A stretch of DNA of 64,000 nucleotides, from contig NZ_CP125380.1 in the NCBI RefSeq assembly GCF_034009455.1, positions 5,531,501 to 5,595,500 on the forward strand. Direction: 5' to 3'. A program made the translations under genes and the position numbers. The notes below the pieces were generated by a model that was given only the letters and a program-made list of their open reading frames with translations, was not told where the DNA came from and searched no databases. The stretch is from Pseudomonas sp. P5_109. Lineage in GTDB: Bacteria; Pseudomonadota; Gammaproteobacteria; Pseudomonadales; Pseudomonadaceae. Of the stretch, positions 58,621 to 64,000 are shown piece by piece (the stretch's first letter is position 1; each line of letters starts with the position of its first letter).

Positions 58621-58710
58621 TGTGGAAGCGGGCTTGCTCGCGAAGGCGGTGTGTCTGGCACCAGATGCGCTGCCTGTTACGCCGCCTTCGCGAGCAAGCC
58701 CGCTCCCACA
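58621..58710. repeat. REPIN (GCGGGC class) inside the glycine cluster
   Basis: The left arm has one substitution (tgtggaagcggg); the right arm is intact. Between gcvP and sdaA. Confidence 0.9.
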
Positions 58711-58746
58711 GGGTCCAGTCTCCCCACAAGATCTGCGTCGATATCA

Positions 58747-58757
58747 AATAACAAGAA
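58747..58757 (+). promoter_or_regulatory. Overlapping AANAANAA motifs before sdaA
   Basis: AATAACAAGAA contains two overlapping AANAANAA matches, immediately before the GGAG ribosome site of sdaA. Confidence 0.5.
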
Positions 58758-58771
58758 ACCGGAGAACCACC

Positions 58772-60148
<1,377 letters not shown>

Positions 60149-60184
60149 TGCGCGCTCATCTGCACCCTTCTCCAGGAGCTGAAT

Positions 60185-61309
60185 ATGTCCACCGAACAAC
60201 TGTTGAAAACCCCGCTGCACGCACTGCACATCGAACTCGGCGCGCGCATGGTGCCGTTTGCCGGCTACGACATGCCGGTGCAATACCCGTTGGGCGTGAT
60301 GAAAGAACACCAGCACACCCGCGACCAGGCCGGTCTGTTCGATGTCTCGCACATGGGCCAGATCCGCCTGACCGGCGCCAACGCCGCCAAGGCCCTGGAA
60401 ACCCTGGTGCCGGTGGACATCATCGACCTGCCGGTGGGCATGCAGCGTTACGCGATGTTCACCAACGCGACGGGCGGCATCCTCGACGACCTGATGGTCG
60501 CCAACCTGGGTAACGACGAACTGTTCCTGGTGGTCAACGCCGCCTGCAAGGATCAGGACCTGGCGCACCTGCGCCAGCACATCGGCGATCAGTGCACGAT
60601 CGAGCCGCTGTTCGAGGAGCGCGCCCTGCTCGCCCTGCAAGGCCCGGCGGCGGTCACTGTACTGGCGCGTCTGGCACCTACAGTTGCGAAGATGACCTTC
60701 ATGCAGTTTGCTCGAGTAAAACTGCTGGGCGTGGACTGTTTTGTCAGCCGTTCGGGCTACACCGGTGAAGACGGCTTCGAAATTTCCGTGCCGGCCGCCA
60801 ATGCCGAAGCCTTGGCTCGCGCCCTGCTGGCCGAACCGGAAGTAGCTGCCATCGGACTTGGCGCCCGCGACTCCCTGCGCCTGGAAGCGGGTCTGTGCCT
60901 GTATGGCCACGACATGAACACCGAGACCAGCCCGATCGAAGCAAGCCTGCTGTGGGCCATCTCCAAGCCACGTCGCGCCGATGGTGCACGTGCCGGCGGC
61001 TTCCCGGGTGCCGAAACCGTATTCGCCCACCAACAGGCTGGTGTCAGCCGCAAGCGCGTCGGCCTGTTACCGCAGGAACGCACACCGGTGCGCGAGGGTG
61101 CCGAGATCGTCAACGAAGCCGGCGACATCATCGGCAGCGTCTGCAGCGGCGGTTTCGGGCCGACCCTGGGCGGGCCGCTGGCCATGGGTTATGTCGACAG
61201 CGCTTACATCGCGATGGACACACCTGTTTGGGCGATCGTCCGTGGGAAAAAGGTGCCTTTGCTTGTAAGCAAAATGCCATTTGTTTCACAACGCTACTAT
61301 CGCGGCTGA
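60185..61309 (+). CDS. gcvT: Glycine cleavage system T protein (aminomethyltransferase)
   Basis: A 374-residue tetrahydrofolate-dependent aminomethyltransferase that releases ammonia and makes methylene-THF from the GcvH-bound group. [12 protein letters not shown] near residue 54, the catalytic-Asp region [10 protein letters not shown] near 100, [14 protein letters not shown] near 188 and [20 protein letters not shown] near 228 are all typical. AGGAGC precedes the ATG. Last gene of the GcsR operon; a dyad-rich region follows. Confidence 0.95.
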   Translation: MSTEQLLKTPLHALHIELGARMVPFAGYDMPVQYPLGVMKEHQHTRDQAGLFDVSHMGQIRLTGANAAKALETLVPVDIIDLPVGMQRYAMFTNATGGILDDLMVANLGNDELFLVVNAACKDQDLAHLRQHIGDQCTIEPLFEERALLALQGPAAVTVLARLAPTVAKMTFMQFARVKLLGVDCFVSRSGYTGEDGFEISVPAANAEALARALLAEPEVAAIGLGARDSLRLEAGLCLYGHDMNTETSPIEASLLWAISKPRRADGARAGGFPGAETVFAHQQAGVSRKRVGLLPQERTPVREGAEIVNEAGDIIGSVCSGGFGPTLGGPLAMGYVDSAYIAMDTPVWAIVRGKKVPLLVSKMPFVSQRYYRG

Positions 61310-61709
61310 TTGAATGTTTCTATAAGTAACGCGGTTGCGTTAACTGTGCACTAATGTGTAACGCAACCGCCATAAAATAGTGCATTGTTTGGCTCTAAGC
61401 TTCGATTATGAACTTTGCTTATAACGATCGAAAACATTTGAACAAGGTTAGCGTATAAGGCCACTAGTGGACTGACTTTGCCATCAACCTGAGTAAATAC
61501 GGGGCCTTCGCGGGGCTTGTTTTTTCTCCCATAGTTGGCGTAGAGTTTGTTCACTGTGTTTGCATGGGTCGCTTGGAATCGTGACCTGGGCAGTAGCCTA
61601 CAAGTTAGCTACATCCCGTTCGACGTCTTCTTACTCTCCTGCAACCAGCCCCAGTACTCTTTCATGAGAAGGAGACTGTCATTAATTTTTGCGTCAAAGG
61701 AAATAAGAA
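61310..61709. other. gcvT-csp intergenic region and cold-shock leader
   Basis: About 400 bases without a convincing gene. It begins with the dyad cluster at 61326-61370, continues with AT-rich sequence (61370-61470), and ends in a probable long 5' leader for the cold-shock gene (GAAGGAG at 61669 is unused; AAAGGAA at about 61697-61703 serves the ATG). Long folded leaders are common before cspA-type genes. Confidence 0.5.
61326..61370. repeat. Nested GTAACGC dyads after gcvT
   Basis: GCGGTTGCGTTA (61331-61342) and TAACGCAACCGC (61359-61370) are perfect inverted repeats around a 16-base loop. GTAACGC (61326-61332) also pairs with GCGTTA (61337-61342). It could be the gcvT terminator hairpin (no T-run) or a protein-binding dyad. 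Confidence 0.6.
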
Positions 61710-61922
61710 ATGTCCCAACGTCAGAGCGGTACCGTCAAGTGGTTTAACGACGAGAAAGGTTTTGGTTTTATCACTCCTGAAAGCGGTCCGGATCTGTTCG
61801 TGCATTTCCGCGCCATCCAGGGCAACGGCTTCAAGAGCCTGAAAGAAGGCCAGAAAGTGACTTTCATCGCCGTGCAAGGCCAGAAAGGCATGCAGGCTGA
61901 CGAAGTACAAGCAGAAGCCTAA
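61710..61922 (+). CDS. Cold-shock protein of the CspA family
   Basis: A 70-residue OB-fold nucleic-acid chaperone. RNP1 is KGFGFITPE and RNP2 is LFVHFRAI, where the usual LFVHFSAI has Arg. It binds single-stranded RNA/DNA and melts mRNA structure. AAAGGAA upstream supports the ATG, and a terminator follows. Whether it is cold-induced or constitutive cannot be told from the protein. Confidence 0.94.
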
Positions 61923-61934
61923 TCTTCTGTAACG

Positions 61935-61969
61935 AAAAAGCCCCTGATGCTGACATCGGGGGCTTTTTT
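61935..61969 (+). terminator. Terminator of the cold-shock gene
   Basis: AAAAAGCCCCTGATG and CATCGGGGGCTTTTTT form a stem with one mismatch or wobble and a T-run, 13 bases past the stop. Confidence 0.9.
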
Positions 61970-62017
61970 GTGCGCGTAAATCCGTAAAATGGCTTCTTTT
62001 TTCGCCGAGAGCCTGCC

Positions 62018-62506
62018 ATGTCGAAACACCTGCTTACTCCCCAGGGCGACTTTCCTGCCGCTGGCCTGGGTCGTCGCCTGGCAGCCATGTTCTATGACTT
62101 TCTGCTGTGCACCGCCCTGTTGATCGTCACCAGCGGCATCTACAAGATGATCCAGATGGCGATCATCGGCGAAGAGCGGATGCGCACCCTGACTGAAGCC
62201 GGTGCGCTGGACGGTGATCCCCTGCTCTCCACAGTCCTGTTGTTCGTACTGTTCGGCTTCTTCGCCAAATTCTGGACCTGGTCCGGCCAGACCCTGGGCA
62301 TGCAGGTCTGGTGTATCCGCGTGCAGAATGCCGATGGCTCGTCCATCAGCCTGTGGCAGGCGCTGCTGCGCTTTGTGGTGTCGATTGCCTCACTGCTTTG
62401 CGTTGGCCTGGGATTCTTCTGGTCGCAGTTCGACAAGCAGAATCGCAGCTGGCATGACATGTATTCCAACACCCGGCTGGTGCGGATTCCGAAAAAGACC
62501 AAGTAA
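62018..62506 (+). CDS. RDD family membrane protein
   Basis: A 162-residue membrane protein of the RDD family. LGRRLAAMFYDFLLCTALLIVTSG near residue 14 has the Arg-x3-5-Asp pattern of the family; further hydrophobic stretches are STVLLFVLFGFFAKFWTW near 70 and ALLRFVVSIASLLCVGLGFFW near 112, followed by the conserved SWHDMYSNTRLV. Some RDD proteins are linked to ion exchange, but function is generally unknown. Monocistronic; a REPIN follows. Confidence 0.9.
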   Translation: MSKHLLTPQGDFPAAGLGRRLAAMFYDFLLCTALLIVTSGIYKMIQMAIIGEERMRTLTEAGALDGDPLLSTVLLFVLFGFFAKFWTWSGQTLGMQVWCIRVQNADGSSISLWQALLRFVVSIASLLCVGLGFFWSQFDKQNRSWHDMYSNTRLVRIPKKTK

Positions 62507-62526
62507 TCCCGGAACACACAAACCAA

Positions 62527-62617
62527 TGTGGGAGCGGGCTTGCTCGCGAAGAGGGTGTGCCAGTCAACCTCGATGTCGACTGATACACCCTCTTCGCGAG
62601 CAAGCCCGCTCCCACAG
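62527..62617. repeat. REPIN (GCGGGC class)
   Basis: Two intact inverted arms in the convergent gap between the RDD gene and nadA. Confidence 0.92.
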
Positions 62618-62641
62618 TTTTTGCGGCGTAACTGACAAATA

Positions 62642-63700
62642 TCAGGCGTTGCCGGCCAGCTTCATCCGCGCTGCAGCAGTGAAATCAAGCATGCGCTTGA
62701 GCGGGCGGATCGCCTGGGGAATCAGCGCCGGATCGACAAAGATCTCGTTCGCCCCTTCTTTCAACGCCTTCAGCGTGCGCTCAAGGGTGTTCATGGCCAT
62801 CCACGGGCAATGCGCACAACTGCGGCACGCCGCGCCGTTACCCGCCGTCGGAGCCTCGATAAAGACCTTGTCCGGGCACAGCTGCTGCATCTTGTAGAAA
62901 ATGCCACGGTCGGTCGCCACGATCAGCGTCTTGTTCGGCAGGCTCTGTGCCGCCGCGATCAACTGACTGGTGGAACCGACGGCATCGGCCAGCTCAATCA
63001 CCGATGTCGGCGACTCCGGGTGCACCAGGATCGCAGCATCCGGGTATAGCGCCTTCATGTCCTCAAGCTGCTTGGACTTGAACTCTTCGTGAACGATGCA
63101 GGCACCGTCCCACAGCAGCATGTCGGCACCGGTCTGGCGTTGGATATAGGTACCCAGGTGCTTGTCCGGGCCCCAGATGATGGTCTCGCCGTTGTCCATC
63201 AGGCTTTCGACGATTTCCAGCGCACAGCTTGAGGTCACGACCCAATCCGCTCGGGCCTTTACCGCAGCGGAGGTGTTGGCGTACACCACCACCGTGCGCT
63301 CCGGGTGTTGATCGCAGAAAGCGGAAAATTCGTCTACCGGGCAACCCAGGTCGAGCGAACAGGTCGCTTCGAGCGTCGGCATCAGCACGCGCTTTTCCGG
63401 GTTGAGGATCTTGGCGGTCTCGCCCATGAACTTCACGCCGGCGACGACCACGGTCTTGGCTGGATGGGCGTTGCCGAAACGGGCCATCTCCAGCGAGTCA
63501 GAGACGCAGCCACCCGTCTCCTCGGCCAGCGCCTGAATGACAGGGTCACAATAGAAGTGCGCCACCAGCACCGCGTCCTGAGCCTTGAGCTCGGCAGCGA
63601 TGGCGGCACGGTAATAAGCCTCTTCATCGGCGGTCAGCGGCTTGGGCTGTTTGGCGTCGAGGTGGGCTTGAACCAGAAGGCGTTCGGAAATTTGCGTCAT
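62642..63700 (-). CDS. nadA: Quinolinate synthase A
   Basis: A 352-residue 4Fe-4S enzyme that condenses iminoaspartate with dihydroxyacetone phosphate into quinolinate for NAD synthesis. The cluster-binding cysteines are apparent in [16 protein letters not shown] near residue 113, [13 protein letters not shown] near 200 and [17 protein letters not shown] near 295. [21 protein letters not shown] near 46 is the N-terminal signature. I chose the ATG at 63700 ([17 protein letters not shown]); the longer reading adds a non-conserved stretch. Confidence 0.95.
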   Translation of the reverse strand: MTQISERLLVQAHLDAKQPKPLTADEEAYYRAAIAAELKAQDAVLVAHFYCDPVIQALAEETGGCVSDSLEMARFGNAHPAKTVVVAGVKFMGETAKILNPEKRVLMPTLEATCSLDLGCPVDEFSAFCDQHPERTVVVYANTSAAVKARADWVVTSSCALEIVESLMDNGETIIWGPDKHLGTYIQRQTGADMLLWDGACIVHEEFKSKQLEDMKALYPDAAILVHPESPTSVIELADAVGSTSQLIAAAQSLPNKTLIVATDRGIFYKMQQLCPDKVFIEAPTAGNGAACRSCAHCPWMAMNTLERTLKALKEGANEIFVDPALIPQAIRPLKRMLDFTAAARMKLAGNA

Positions 63701-63909
63701 GTTCGCAAGACCTGCAGGCGCATTCGCGCGAAAGTCGAGTATACACCCGGCTCCGGACCCATCAGGGTACCGCCGGGAAAGTGGGTATTCATCAGGCACG
63801 GACAGCGTTGAAGCTGCGCAAGGCTACAGAATATCCGACAGATGCAAAAGATGAATCTGACCTGCGTCTTGCGCAGCAACCCGAAGCGAGGCGGACTTGA
63901 ATCGCGGGC

Positions 63910-63950
63910 AAAAAAAAACCCGGAAATCCTCACTTGCGTGGGCCTTCCGG
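63910..63950 (-). terminator. Terminator of the tRNA-Lys transcript
   Basis: CCGGAA pairs with TTCCGG, with inner CAC/GTG around gcaa, and the minus-strand stem is followed by a run of nine T. It lies just downstream of the tRNA. Confidence 0.85.
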
Positions 63951-63970
63951 ATTTTCTAAACCGCCAAAAA

Positions 63971-64000
63971 TGGTGGGTCGTGTGGGATTCGAACCTACGA
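63971..64000 (-). tRNA. tRNA-Lys, 3' part only
   Basis: The minus strand reads TCGTAGGTTCGAATCC and then CACACGACCCACCA: the T-loop TTCGAAT, the acceptor 3' strand ACGACCC, discriminator A and an encoded CCA. An acceptor start of GGGTCGT is expected, which in gammaproteobacteria is tRNA-Lys(UUU). The anticodon lies beyond the window edge, so the identity is inferred from the acceptor stem. The T-stem has one A-C mismatch (GTAGG/CCCAC). Confidence 0.8.

Noticed and set aside
61500..61530. A GC-rich stretch with T-run (61501-61527) as a terminator
   Set aside because: The sequence before the T-run (ggggccttcgcggggctt) does not form a good stem; both sides are G-rich.

Overview
The window reads as ordinary chromosome of a Pseudomonas of the P. 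fluorescens group. It is GC-rich and tightly packed. It carries a complete Entner-Doudoroff glucose block (eda-pgl-zwf/hexR, mutarotase, oprB, gtsABCD, gtrS-gltR, glk-edd, gap), tandem fadD genes beside a lysophospholipase and a MaoC hydratase, an arcDABC arginine deiminase operon, a gcsR-gcvHP-sdaA-gcvT glycine/serine cluster, and more than twenty REP/REPIN-type repeats of a kind typical of this group. I see no phage, insertion sequence, integron, CRISPR array or rRNA; a tRNA-Lys is cut by the right edge.

Layout. 0.1-7.2 kb holds small accessory and housekeeping genes: a GST, an orphan FecI-type sigma factor overlapping a ProX-like binding protein, a PhnD-like binding protein without a signal peptide, a desaturase, a 36-residue basic protein, a GNAT enzyme, yihY-def and a CsbD protein. 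7.4-15.7 kb is the fatty-acid region (fadD1, fadD2, lysophospholipase, MaoC), then a DUF2383 protein and a DUF3820/aminotransferase pair. 15.9-35.6 kb is the glucose regulon plus mgsA. 35.7-40.7 kb is an iron/heme cell-surface-signalling operon (sigma, anti-sigma, TonB receptor, heme oxygenase). 40.9-45.1 kb holds a DUF454 protein, a chemoreceptor and a CoA transferase. 45.2-53.2 kb has alkA and a second arcD facing the arcDABC-DUF5064 operon. 53.4-61.3 kb is the GcsR glycine-cleavage cluster. 61.7-64.0 kb has a cold-shock gene, an RDD protein, nadA and the tRNA.

How the parts work together. Glucose crosses the outer membrane through OprB and the inner membrane through GtsABCD. Glk phosphorylates it, Zwf-Pgl oxidise it, and Edd-Eda split it into pyruvate and glyceraldehyde-3-phosphate, which Gap takes on. 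HexR and GtrS/GltR are encoded inside the block. HexR-like operators lie in the zwf-hexR and edd-gap gaps, and AANAANAA motifs (Crc/Hfq type) sit at the translation starts of zwf, oprB, gtsA, the AGE gene, gltR, gap, fadD2 and sdaA. In the glycine cluster, GcsR (ACT-PAS-AAA+ with GAFTGA) precedes three tandem dyads and a well-matched sigma-54 promoter in front of gcvH. In the heme cluster a Fur-like box precedes the sigma gene.

The window is mainly known Pseudomonas biology. The least explained items are the FecI-type sigma/ProX overlap with no FecR, the overlap of alkA with a duplicated arcD, the DUF5064 tail of the arc operon, the 36-residue lysine-rich protein, the repeat cluster before the cold-shock gene, and the REPINs placed inside operons. 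I could not run searches, so family assignments rest on recognised motifs and gene order.
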